Shown: positions 8,400 to 15,998 of the stretch, piece after piece | Numbering within the stretch: the first letter of the stretch is position 1 | How the letters are laid out: the number at the start of each line of letters is the position of its first letter | Assembly (NCBI RefSeq): GCF_034931405.1 | Contig: NZ_JAYGHA010000023.1 | Span: forward strand, 36,413-100,412 | Origin: RDYJ01 sp034931405 | Lineage (GTDB): Bacteria; Cyanobacteriota; Cyanobacteriia; Cyanobacteriales; Nostocaceae | Direction of reading: 5' to 3' | DNA length: 64,000 nt | The notes under the pieces: generated by a model | What the model was told of the DNA's origin: nothing | Databases searched by the model: none | What the model saw: only the letters and a program-made list of their open reading frames with translations | Translations under genes and position numbers: made by a program

Positions 8400-10367
8400 A
8401 TGACAAACTTACAAATTCAATTAAGTTGGGAAGATCCAGCAACGGGAGAACGTCGAGAACCTAAGTTAAATGTCCCTATTGCTTTTGGTCGAGAATTTGC
8501 AAAGTTACCAGTAGAAATTAGGGGTCAACGTGTTTCACGAATACTGCTAAATAGTAGTGAAGTTTCTCGCTATCATGCTTTAATTGATTGGGAACAAGAT
8601 TGGGAACAAAATAATTTTGTTATTATTGATCAAAACAGTGTTAATGGTATTTTAGTTAATGGTCAACGTCAAACACGCTGTCAGTTAGCTAATGGGGATA
8701 CTTTGCAAATTGGACCTTATATTATAACTGTGCAGTTTGGTATTAATACTGTAATTCCTACTCCTAATAATCCTTCGACTATTCAATTCAATCCCAATAC
8801 AAATCACCCAGATCCGAATTTATCTCCAGTTGCTTCTGTCACACCTTTAGGAAGTAATTTTCCACCGTCTGAATTTCAGAAAAACAAAGTTGATTTACAG
8901 GCTATTCATGCGACTGGTTTACCTGTTGATGAATGTGATTATTTAGCAATTGGGGCTGGTTTAGGTAGTTTTATTTGGGTTGATTTATTAAGAATTAGTG
9001 GTATTAAAGCCGAGAAAATTATTGCTGTGGGATTAGAAGCAGAACCTTATGCAAGATATAAGCGCCTGTGTTTAAATTCCCAAATTCCTTTACATGAAAG
9101 GTTGCGTTCTAATTCTGATTCTTGTCCTGATAATATTTGGGGTTGGCCTAGTTATGCTTTAAGAGAATATTGGCATGATTTAAGTCAAGGTAAGATAAAT
9201 TCAGCATTTAAATATTTATGGCAAGTTTTTAATGAACCAACTTTTGCGGAAACTTATACTCCTCGTGCTGGAAATGTTTTTGATTCTATAGATAGGGAAA
9301 CTAAACGTATTGGTTGGAATCAAATTTATCGTTATGGTAGAGTTAGATCAATTAGAAAAACTGAAGATGGTAGATATTGTATTGCTTATTCTCGCAGTCC
9401 GGGAAATTATGCTTTTTTAGTTTGTCGTTATTTACATTTAGCTACGGGATATCCAGCGATTCAGTTTTTGCCAGATTTACAAGCTTATCGGGAAAAATAT
9501 CAAGATTTTAAGTCTGTGGTCAATGCCTATGAAGACCATAATCATGTATATGAACAGTTAGAAAAACAAGGTGGTACGGTTTTAATTAGAGGACGGGGTA
9601 TTGTAGCTTCACGGATTTTACAACGCATTTATGAAGCGAGAAAGCAAAATCGTAATATTACAGTTTTGCATTTAATGCGATCGCCCAAACCCCAAGGTAA
9701 CAAATTTCAAAAAGCACAACGCACCGTCAAAAATCATTACGAGTTTCAACCCTTTAACTGGCCTAAAGCCTGTTGGGGTGGTGAACTCCGAGTGATGTTA
9801 GAAAAAGCTACCCCAGAAGAACGTCAACGTTTATTAGCAGACTGGGGTGGAACTACTACCGCAGATCGTGTAGACTGGCAACGTATCACTGAAGAAGGTA
9901 TTAAAGAAGGTTGGTATCAAATTACTTTTGGTCAAGTTGTTGGTGTAGAAAGAGATGCACAAAATCACACTATTACCCACATCCAAGAAAAAGGTTTTGG
10001 GGAAATGAAATTAACTGCCGATTTTATTATTGATGCTACCGGACTTGATGCCAAGGTAAATGCTAATCCCCTATTAGAAGATTTGGTAACACATTACAAT
10101 TTGCCTTTGAATCATTTAGAGCGTTTAGTAGTAGCAAACAATTTTGAATTAGTTGAAATGCGTAATACTAAAGGTCAAATGTATGCAGCCGGGGCAATAA
10201 CTTTAGGTGGTTCTTATGCAGCAGTTGATAGTTTTTTGGGTTTACAATACACGGCTTTAGTTGCTGTTGATGGGCTATATACTGCCCGTGCGCCTGGAGT
10301 TGGAAGTTTGAATACTTTTAGTTCTTTAAATCAGTGGATAAAATGGGTTTTCAATCAGTCACCTTAG
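8400..10367 (+). CDS. FHA domain fused to an FAD/NAD(P)-binding oxidoreductase
   Basis: A 655-residue fusion. Residues ~1-115 form an FHA domain: IAFGREFAKLP, SEVSRYHALIDW and NSVNGILVNGQ carry the Gly-Arg, Ser-X-X-His and Asn-Gly positions. After a Pro/Asn-rich linker (~120-165), a Rossmann-type region begins with CDYLAIGAGLGSFIW. A second nucleotide-binding loop, GTVLIRGRGIVASRILQ, and DFIIDATGLDAKV resemble flavin monooxygenase-like enzymes. There is no membrane segment. The pairing with the preceding FHA/zinc-ribbon gene suggests phosphorylation-guided redox chemistry, but the substrate is unknown. Confidence 0.82.
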   Translation: MTNLQIQLSWEDPATGERREPKLNVPIAFGREFAKLPVEIRGQRVSRILLNSSEVSRYHALIDWEQDWEQNNFVIIDQNSVNGILVNGQRQTRCQLANGDTLQIGPYIITVQFGINTVIPTPNNPSTIQFNPNTNHPDPNLSPVASVTPLGSNFPPSEFQKNKVDLQAIHATGLPVDECDYLAIGAGLGSFIWVDLLRISGIKAEKIIAVGLEAEPYARYKRLCLNSQIPLHERLRSNSDSCPDNIWGWPSYALREYWHDLSQGKINSAFKYLWQVFNEPTFAETYTPRAGNVFDSIDRETKRIGWNQIYRYGRVRSIRKTEDGRYCIAYSRSPGNYAFLVCRYLHLATGYPAIQFLPDLQAYREKYQDFKSVVNAYEDHNHVYEQLEKQGGTVLIRGRGIVASRILQRIYEARKQNRNITVLHLMRSPKPQGNKFQKAQRTVKNHYEFQPFNWPKACWGGELRVMLEKATPEERQRLLADWGGTTTADRVDWQRITEEGIKEGWYQITFGQVVGVERDAQNHTITHIQEKGFGEMKLTADFIIDATGLDAKVNANPLLEDLVTHYNLPLNHLERLVVANNFELVEMRNTKGQMYAAGAITLGGSYAAVDSFLGLQYTALVAVDGLYTARAPGVGSLNTFSSLNQWIKWVFNQSP

Positions 10368-10490
10368 TAGGCAAAAGGCAAGAGGCAAAAGGCAAAAGTT
10401 ATGAATTTTGAATTTATTTTTCCCCAATTACCCATTACCCAGTCCCCAGTCCCCAGTCCCCAGTCCCCAGTCCCCAGTCCCCAATTACCA
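10368..10490. repeat. heptamer repeat tracts (GGCAAAA, then CCCCAGT units)
   Basis: The space between convergent genes holds GGCAAAA-type units at about 10370-10399, and at 10422-10490 seven or more CCCCAGT-type units flanked by TTACCCA and TTACCAA variants. Nothing else is recognisable here. Confidence 0.9.
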
Positions 10491-10492
10491 AT

Positions 10493-11671
10493 CTATTCTG
10501 CTGCTAATCGTAAAGCGGGATAGGGGAAAAGAGTTTTAAATCCTGCAAGACGGTCTTTTAATGACTCTGAAGAATTATTCCAAAGAGTTTCATAATAAAA
10601 GAACACTACACCTAAACCTCGCTGTTGGGCTGCTCGCACTTGAGATTTAATTTGTCGCATTGGTACTTGGCTAGTTCTTAATCCTGCCATTATTCCCACT
10701 CCAGTGGGAATTCGTTGTTGTACTTCTTGCATTTCTGGACGAACAAGTTTAGTGGTAAAGCTTTCTAGATTATTGCGATAAACTTGTACAATTAATTCAT
10801 CTACTATGTTTAATCTTACCCAATTTAGCCAGTCTTGTAATTGTAGTTTGTAAGCAAAATCGTAGTAATTAGGTGAAACTGAAAAAATTGCTTTTGGTCT
10901 TATTTGCTTAATTCTTTGGTTGAGTCTGACCATGAAATCTGTGATTTTATTTGCCCTCCATCTTACCCATTCTGGGTCTTGAGAATCTGCTGGGGGATTT
11001 TTTTTGGTTTCTTGCCGGTATAAAGCAACTGTATATTTATCGTAGCCAAATTCATGAGGTAAACTTGTATGATCATCAAACTGGATACCATCAATATCAT
11101 AGTTACTGGCGAGTTCTACAAGCAGATCAGTAATAAACTGTTGTACTTCTGGATGGAAGGGATTTAACCATGAAACTTCACCAGCAGCACTAATAGAAGT
11201 TTCCCCACCGTTGCGCTTTTGTGTTAACCATTCCGGCTTATTTAATGCTAGTTCCGAAGTTGGAGGAGCCATAAAACCAAATTCAAACCAAGGAACGACA
11301 AGTAAATTTTGACGATGAGCTTGATTAATTACGTCGGCAAGAATATCATGTCCATCTGAACCACGAAACACAAAAGGTTGAATATCTAAACGTTTAGCTA
11401 CGTTGCTAGGATACATTACATAACCAGAATTCCACACTACGGGATAGATGGTGTTGAAGTTTAGCTGACGCAGTTTTGTGACAGCATCGTTAACTTTGGC
11501 TCGATCTTTAAAGATGTTTAGATCATTGTTAGTGATCCACACACCGCGAATTTCTTGACGAGGTATTTGGGCGTTAACTGGTGTAAATGTATTTGTGAAT
11601 AAGACTGTGACAAAGGAAATTAAAAACAACAACGGCAACAGTCTTTTAAATAATTTATGATGCCAATTCAT
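10493..11671 (-). CDS. GHL10-type glycoside hydrolase family 10-like protein, secreted
   Basis: The protein contains the GHL10 (DUF187/YngK-like) TIM-barrel domain: EIRGVWITNNDLNIF, LNFNTIYPVVWNSGYVMYPS, VVPWFEFGF, YDIDGIQFDDH and FSVSPNYYDFAY. The family acts on glycans, probably of the cell envelope, but the substrate is not established. I chose the ATG at 11671 because it gives a clean signal peptide (KLFKRLLPLLFLISF, then TPVNAQ); the frame extends upstream to an ATG at 11800, giving 435 residues. It is convergent with the FHA-oxidoreductase gene across a repeat tract. Confidence 0.85.
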   Translation of the reverse strand: MNWHHKLFKRLLPLLFLISFVTVLFTNTFTPVNAQIPRQEIRGVWITNNDLNIFKDRAKVNDAVTKLRQLNFNTIYPVVWNSGYVMYPSNVAKRLDIQPFVFRGSDGHDILADVINQAHRQNLLVVPWFEFGFMAPPTSELALNKPEWLTQKRNGGETSISAAGEVSWLNPFHPEVQQFITDLLVELASNYDIDGIQFDDHTSLPHEFGYDKYTVALYRQETKKNPPADSQDPEWVRWRANKITDFMVRLNQRIKQIRPKAIFSVSPNYYDFAYKLQLQDWLNWVRLNIVDELIVQVYRNNLESFTTKLVRPEMQEVQQRIPTGVGIMAGLRTSQVPMRQIKSQVRAAQQRGLGVVFFYYETLWNNSSESLKDRLAGFKTLFPYPALRLAAE

Positions 11672-11800
11672 TGTTTGCCTATGCTGCCAGCCTGAAGAAA
11701 AAAGATTTAATTTCATCATTTGGTAAGATGTATTAATTAACCATTTATGCAGCCGCATAATATTTTGATTGTATCTACGAGTAATATTATCTAAAAACAT

Positions 11801-12169
11801 TAGGAACTATGAGTTGGTAGTTGTGTAGTCAAGGCGGCGCATTGTCTTTTGCTGGAAAATTAATCCCCGCTGATTGAGTAAAATTATAATAGTTGACGTG
11901 CCTACTTAAAACTAGTGCCAGGGTAGACTATAATTTCTCTAGATTAAAATAATTCATATTTCAAATGTATAAATTAAAAACTCCAGCCCCCAGCAAAACG
12001 ACTTTGTTCAATTTTGACCTTAGAGTATGAATTTAGACTTTTCAAACACCCTCTTAGCCTTAGTTACAGAAATTCCTGACTTTTAGGAAAAAAAGATAAA
12101 AAAGATACCATATAATAGTGTAACAGTATATAGAATATTGTAAAGATATAAATTACACTACTGTTTAAG
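11801..12169. other. intergenic region with dispersed repeat and putative -10 box
   Basis: The space between divergent genes contains no convincing gene. It holds the second copy of the 34-bp repeat (12023-12056) and a TATAAT at about 12111-12116, a plausible -10 element for the downstream SGNH hydrolase. Confidence 0.45.
12023..12056. repeat. 34-bp exact dispersed repeat, copy 2
   Basis: Identical to 6156-6189 over 34 bases in the same orientation. One frame starting at the ATG at 12027 reads MNLDFSNTLLALVTEIPDF and then stops, which may be chance or the start of a lost gene. Confidence 0.85.
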
Positions 12170-12895
12170 ATGCAAACTGTGAAACCCTCCTCAAAGTTGT
12201 CTGTAGCGCCAAAAGTATGCCAGCCTTTAAAAATTGTCGCTTTGGGAGATAGTTTAGTATATGGATACGGCGATCCAGAAAAAGGCGGTTGGGTGGAACA
12301 ACTGCGTCGGTGGTGGATGTTACCGGATAGTGTGGGTCATGTGCTTTATAATTTAGGTGTAAGGGGCGATCGCACTCAGCAAGTTTACCAACGTTTAGAA
12401 ATTGAATTTCGTCACCGGGGAGAAATCAGAAACCGTTTACCAGACCTCATCATTTTATCCATCGGAGTCAACGACACACCCCGCTTAGGCCGTCCCAACG
12501 GCAAAAATTATACCGATTTTGCTCAATTTGAAGCAGAAATAGCTACATTATTAGACCAAGCACAACAACTTTGTCCTGTGGTTTTTGTGGGTATGGTTCC
12601 TGTAGATGAAACCAAAATGCCATTTCTCGATTGTTTATATTACAATCATGCTGACCAATACCGCTACAAAGAAGCAACCCGTCAAGCTTGTAACCAAAGA
12701 CAAATTCCCTACTTAGATATTTTTGACCAATGGATGTCACATAGTGAAACTTGGAGAAGTGAACGCATCACCGCAGATGGACTTCACCCCAATACTCTCG
12801 GTTATCAAGATTTATTAGAAGCTGTCCTCAACTGGACAGAAATAGCTAAATATCATTGTCAATTAGATTATCAACTTAAATTAGAAAACACTTAA
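12170..12895 (+). CDS. SGNH/GDSL-type esterase or lipase
   Basis: The 241-residue hydrolase shows the SGNH blocks: block I IVALGDSLVYGYGDP with the Ser nucleophile, block II NLGVRGDRTQQ, block III LSIGVNDTPR with the oxyanion Asn, and block V ADGLHPNTLGY with the Asp/His pair. There is no signal peptide, so it is probably cytoplasmic. The substrate could be a lipid, sugar ester or peptide ester. Start at the first ATG; no neighbours on the same strand close enough for a clear operon. Confidence 0.88.
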   Translation: MQTVKPSSKLSVAPKVCQPLKIVALGDSLVYGYGDPEKGGWVEQLRRWWMLPDSVGHVLYNLGVRGDRTQQVYQRLEIEFRHRGEIRNRLPDLIILSIGVNDTPRLGRPNGKNYTDFAQFEAEIATLLDQAQQLCPVVFVGMVPVDETKMPFLDCLYYNHADQYRYKEATRQACNQRQIPYLDIFDQWMSHSETWRSERITADGLHPNTLGYQDLLEAVLNWTEIAKYHCQLDYQLKLENT

Positions 12896-12905
12896 TATAT
12901 AGAAT

Positions 12906-12928
12906 CCTGACTTCTTAAATAAGTCGGG
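12906..12928. terminator. hairpin after the SGNH hydrolase
   Basis: CCTGACTT and AAGTCGGG pair (one T-G wobble) around a 7-base loop, eleven bases after the stop. It resembles the GATCCCCGACTT hairpins at 29870 and 49780, so it may be a diverged dispersed repeat serving as terminator. Confidence 0.4.
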
Positions 12929-13095
12929 TATCTATCTTATAGCCGTTCTCATGTTAGTGAAGTACAAAGTTTTTTCGTTTTAGGGAACAGGGAACAGGGA
13001 ATAAATTGGTGTGTACTTCATTAGACTGGGAAACGCTATAAATCAACAAATTCATGATTTTATAAAAAATCTGACTCCTGAATTCTTGAATTTTT

Positions 13096-13530
13096 ATGAC
13101 TCCAACTTTATTTGGTCGTTGGCAAACTCGATTATTACTATTAGCAACTGTTGGTGTATTAGTATCCATACCTTTTGCTATTGGTTTAATAGGTTTGGGT
13201 GCTAATAGCGTTTATTTTTGGATACTTGCTTATGTTGCTATTTTTGGTTTAGTTTGGGATGTTGTTTATAACTATCTGCAAAAATCACGCTGGGATAGGG
13301 ACTGGCCAGCAGCTTATCAGCTTTTGGCGGGTATCTGGGAAATGATATTTGTGTTTTGTGGAGTTAAAATTTTTGGTTTTTTGCCTATACCTCTACCGAA
13401 AAATGAACTACCAATAGAGGCGTTTTTTTTACATTATTCTTTAGTTTGGTTGGCGGTTTTTATTAGTTCGCAAAGTTTAATGAGAATTATTTTTCCTCGG
13501 TGGCGTTTTCGTGGTGGACAGTGGTTTTAA
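13096..13530 (+). CDS. conserved membrane protein of unknown function
   Basis: The 144-residue protein has about four hydrophobic segments: LLLLATVGVLVSIPFAIGL (~12-30), VYFWILAYVAIFGLVWDVV (~39-57), IWEMIFVFCGVKIFGFLPI (~79-97) and YSLVWLAVFISSQSLMRII (~114-132). The tail is basic (FPRWRFRGGQWF). I do not recognise a named family. It starts at an ATG and stands alone upstream of the transposon remnant. A polytopic inner or thylakoid membrane location is inferred from hydrophobicity only. Confidence 0.7.
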   Translation: MTPTLFGRWQTRLLLLATVGVLVSIPFAIGLIGLGANSVYFWILAYVAIFGLVWDVVYNYLQKSRWDRDWPAAYQLLAGIWEMIFVFCGVKIFGFLPIPLPKNELPIEAFFLHYSLVWLAVFISSQSLMRIIFPRWRFRGGQWF

Positions 13531-13625
13531 AAGATAGAGATTTTTTATCAGGCAGAGACACAGAGACGCAGAGGAGTACGCAAAGTTTAATGGTTAAATG
13601 TTTATGTGGGTTATCTAAAATTTTA

Positions 13626-13986
13626 GGTTCTTCGGTACTTGTTATGCTAAACTATTAACCTGGTTGTGCCACATTTAGGGCAGGTAGCAAACGACTTTTC
13701 TTGTTCAATTTGTAAAATCATCCCAATTCCAGTGTGAAGGCGATGTGATATAACTTTTACACCACTCAAATCCAGAATCTCTGTTAGAATTTTAATATCT
13801 TTTTTACCAGTCATAACTTTAAGTTTATCTAAAAATAATTTGGATTGTATTTATAGTTAATAATAAATGCTCGTTATATGTCAACCCCTACGATACTTTT
13901 AATCATTTATTGATACATTTTTAAATATTATTTAGTGAATATATCTAATATTTTGGCATAATTGGCATAACAAGTACCGAAGAGCC
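13626..13986 (-). mobile_element. internally deleted ISL3-family element (MITE-like)
   Basis: Termini are near-perfect inverted repeats of about 22 bp: 13626-13647 reads GGTTCTTCGGTACTTGTTAT then GC, and the complement of 13965-13986 reads GGCTCTTCGGTACTTGTTAT then GC, one mismatch. The GGCTCTT-type end is characteristic of ISL3 elements. Between them, on the minus strand, is only the N-terminus of a transposase. I could not find a clear 8-bp target duplication. At 361 bp the element is non-autonomous. Confidence 0.78.
13647..13814 (-). pseudogene. ISL3-type transposase, N-terminal fragment (55 residues)
   Basis: On the minus strand ATG at 13814 reads MTGKKDIKILTEILDLSGVK, then VISHRLHTGIGMILQIEQ, then TCPKCGTTRLIV and stop. 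This corresponds to the start of ISL3-family transposases, including the first half of the CPxCG zinc-binding motif. The catalytic DDE domain is missing. It lies wholly between the terminal inverted repeats. Confidence 0.75.
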
Positions 13987-14378
13987 ATAATTCTTTAGTC
14001 ATAGTCTAGTATTCTATGCTTGTATAAGTCAATATAGCAGAAGAAATGCGAGAAGCAGCGTTAGGAAGATCAAACTTTAACCAGTCCCCAATCTCCAGTA
14101 AGTATTAATGCTTAAAAATAGGGTGTTTCTACGGCAACAATGCAGCAAAAAACACAATAAATCCTGAAATCTATATAAATTAATGCTTTCATCTATCCAC
14201 TTCTGGCTACAACACCTTAGAATGATTCATTGAAAAGTCGAGCCAATCTGATTTACAGCGGTTTTGAGTGTAAATACTCTGAAGGGACGATTTTTGTAAT
14301 TCTGCCAACAGAGATTTCCGTGAAGATGGAACAAAGTACATCTTGAACAAATCTCAAGTAAACCTCAAGGAGACTGAT

Positions 14379-14663
14379 ATGAACAAAGGCGAATTAATTG
14401 ATCATATTGCTGAAAAAACTAATGTTACCAAGAAACAGGTTGACCAAGTTTTGAGTGCTGCCATAGACACTATTATCGAGGCTGTGGCCTCTGGTGATAA
14501 AGTCACTCTGGTAGGTTTTGGTTCTTTTGAATCACGGGAACGCAAAGCTCGTGAAGGTCGCAATCCCAAAACCAATGAAAAAATGGAAATCCCAGCTACC
14601 AAGGTTCCCGCCTTCTCTGCTGGGAAACTATTTAGAGAAAGGGTAGCACCCCCAAAAGAGTAA
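14379..14663 (+). CDS. hup: HU family DNA-binding protein
   Basis: Histone-like nucleoid protein of 94 residues. The sequence MNKGELIDHIAEKTNVTKKQ, VTLVGFGSFESRERKAREGR, NPKTNEKMEIPATKVPAFSA and GKLFRERV is canonical HU, with the DNA-binding beta arm around residues 53-76. I chose the ATG at 14379 because AAGGAG lies eight bases upstream and because HU proteins begin here; a TTG at 14343 would add 12 non-homologous residues. It is followed 26 bases later by the CobD-like gene, possibly co-transcribed. Confidence 0.97.
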   Translation: MNKGELIDHIAEKTNVTKKQVDQVLSAAIDTIIEAVASGDKVTLVGFGSFESRERKAREGRNPKTNEKMEIPATKVPAFSAGKLFRERVAPPKE

Positions 14664-14689
14664 GTTCTGTTCTAGGGAGTCTATTTTTG

Positions 14690-15769
14690 ATGCGACAACA
14701 GGCACACGGGGGAAATTTGGCTTGGGCAGCGGCATTAGCTGGTTGTTCCCCGGATGCTATTGTCGATTTTTCTGCCAGCATTAGCCCCTTGGGACCGCCA
14801 AACAGCGTTATTGCTGCGATTATGTCCCAACTTGGTAATTTGAAACACTATCCAGACCCAGATTATAGTGAACTAAAACTAGCTCTGGGTCACTTTCATC
14901 AACTACCATCTGACTGGATTTTGCCTGGTAATGGTTCAGCAGAATTACTGACTTTACTAGGTAGGGAATTAGCGCAATTAGTGGCAACTGTTTTACTTAC
15001 TCCAGCTTTTGGCGACTATTACCGCACCCTAGCGGCTTATAACGCTAAAGTGCTGGAGTTTCCTGTGGATTTGGGGACTGGGGACTGGGGACTGGGAAAA
15101 ATTTATTCCTCATTTTCCTCAGATACCCCGTCTAAAAATTGTGGTTTGCTGCTAAATAATCCGCACAACCCGACGGGGAAGCTATTTTCACGGGAGGATA
15201 TTTTGCCCTACCTGGAAGATTTTGCTTTGGTGGTGGTGGATGAAGCGTTTATGGATTTTCTGCCTCCTGAACAGGAACAGAGCCTAATTGGGTTGGTACA
15301 GGAATATGAGAATTTAGTGATATTGCGATCGCTCACCAAGTTTTACAGTCTACCGGGGTTAAGGTTAGGATATGCGATCGCTCACCCTCACCGTTTGGCT
15401 AAATGGCAATCATGGCGAGACCCTTGGCCTGTAAATACCCTAGCTGCGGCCGCAGCCATAGCAGCACTCCAAGATACAGACTTTCAACAACTCACCTGGA
15501 AATGGCTACCACAGGCACGAAATCAACTATTTCAGGGTTTATCTTCAATTAATGGATTACGACCCCTAGAAGGCGCTGTTAACTACTTACTGGTAGAGTC
15601 CAAACAGTCTACATCTGAGTTACAAACAAAATTACTCCAACAGCACCAGATTTTAATTCGTGATTGTCTTAGCTTTAAAGAATTAGGCGATCGCTTTTTC
15701 CGCGTCGCTGTCCGTTCAGAAGCTGACAACCAACGCTTACTCATAGCCTTGAAGTCAGTTATCAGGTGA
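14690..15769 (+). CDS. cobD: threonine-phosphate decarboxylase-like PLP enzyme (CobD type)
   Basis: Class I/II aminotransferase-fold PLP enzyme. The N-terminus HGGNLAWAAALAGCSPDAIV DFSASISPLGPP matches the CobD/CobC branch that makes aminopropanol phosphate for the cobalamin nucleotide loop, rather than HisC. The PLP lysine is in LRSLTKFYSLPGLRLGYAI. The ATG at 14690 is preceded by GGGAG ten bases upstream. At 15073-15096 three GGGGACT-type heptamers lie in frame and encode LGTGDWGLG, an insertion in a loop between strands. The TGA stop comes from the next heptamer tract. HisC-like activity cannot be excluded from sequence. Confidence 0.85.
   Translation: MRQQAHGGNLAWAAALAGCSPDAIVDFSASISPLGPPNSVIAAIMSQLGNLKHYPDPDYSELKLALGHFHQLPSDWILPGNGSAELLTLLGRELAQLVATVLLTPAFGDYYRTLAAYNAKVLEFPVDLGTGDWGLGKIYSSFSSDTPSKNCGLLLNNPHNPTGKLFSREDILPYLEDFALVVVDEAFMDFLPPEQEQSLIGLVQEYENLVILRSLTKFYSLPGLRLGYAIAHPHRLAKWQSWRDPWPVNTLAAAAAIAALQDTDFQQLTWKWLPQARNQLFQGLSSINGLRPLEGAVNYLLVESKQSTSELQTKLLQQHQILIRDCLSFKELGDRFFRVAVRSEADNQRLLIALKSVIR
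15073..15096. repeat. heptamer repeat inside the cobD-like coding region
   Basis: Three tandem GGGGACT units plus GGG interrupt the coding sequence in frame, adding about eight residues rich in Gly, Asp and Trp. The same unit fills intergenic tracts near kdpB (60935-60982). Confidence 0.85.
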
Positions 15770-15840
15770 CAGGTGACAGGTGACAGGTGACAGGTGACAG
15801 TATATATTTTTCTGTTCTCTGTTCCCTGTTCCCTGTTCCC
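15763..15840. repeat. heptamer repeat tracts, CAGGTGA and CTGTTCC units
   Basis: Five CAGGTGA units (15763-15800) start in the stop codon of the preceding gene. CTGTTCC-type units (15812-15840) then run into the N gap, so the true tract length is unknown. Confidence 0.9.
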
Positions 15841-15990
15841 NNNNNNNNNNNNNNNNNNNNNNNNNNNNNNNNNNNNNNNNNNNNNNNNNNNNNNNNNNNN
15901 NNNNNNNNNNNNNNNNNNNNNNNNNNNNNNNNNNNNNNNNNNNNNNNNNNNNNNNNNNNNNNNNNNNNNNNNNNNNNNNNNNNNNNNNNN
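15841..15990. other. assembly gap (150 N)
   Basis: A run of N bases directly after a heptamer repeat; the gap was probably caused by collapse of the tandem repeat. Nothing can be annotated inside. Confidence 0.99.
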
Positions 15991-15998
15991 TATGACTA

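Larger units (their letters stand above)
13531..14378. other. gene-poor region holding transposon debris
   Basis: About 850 bases between the membrane protein and HU. It contains a CAGAGACACAGAGACGCAGAG-like dispersed repeat (13552-13582), the deleted ISL3-type element (13626-13986) and about 390 bases before HU in which I see no gene. The HU promoter should lie in that last part. Confidence 0.7.

Noticed and set aside
14041..14102. Short frame beginning MREAALGRSNFNQSP
   Set aside because: Only 20 codons, no ribosome-binding site, ends in repeat-like sequence.
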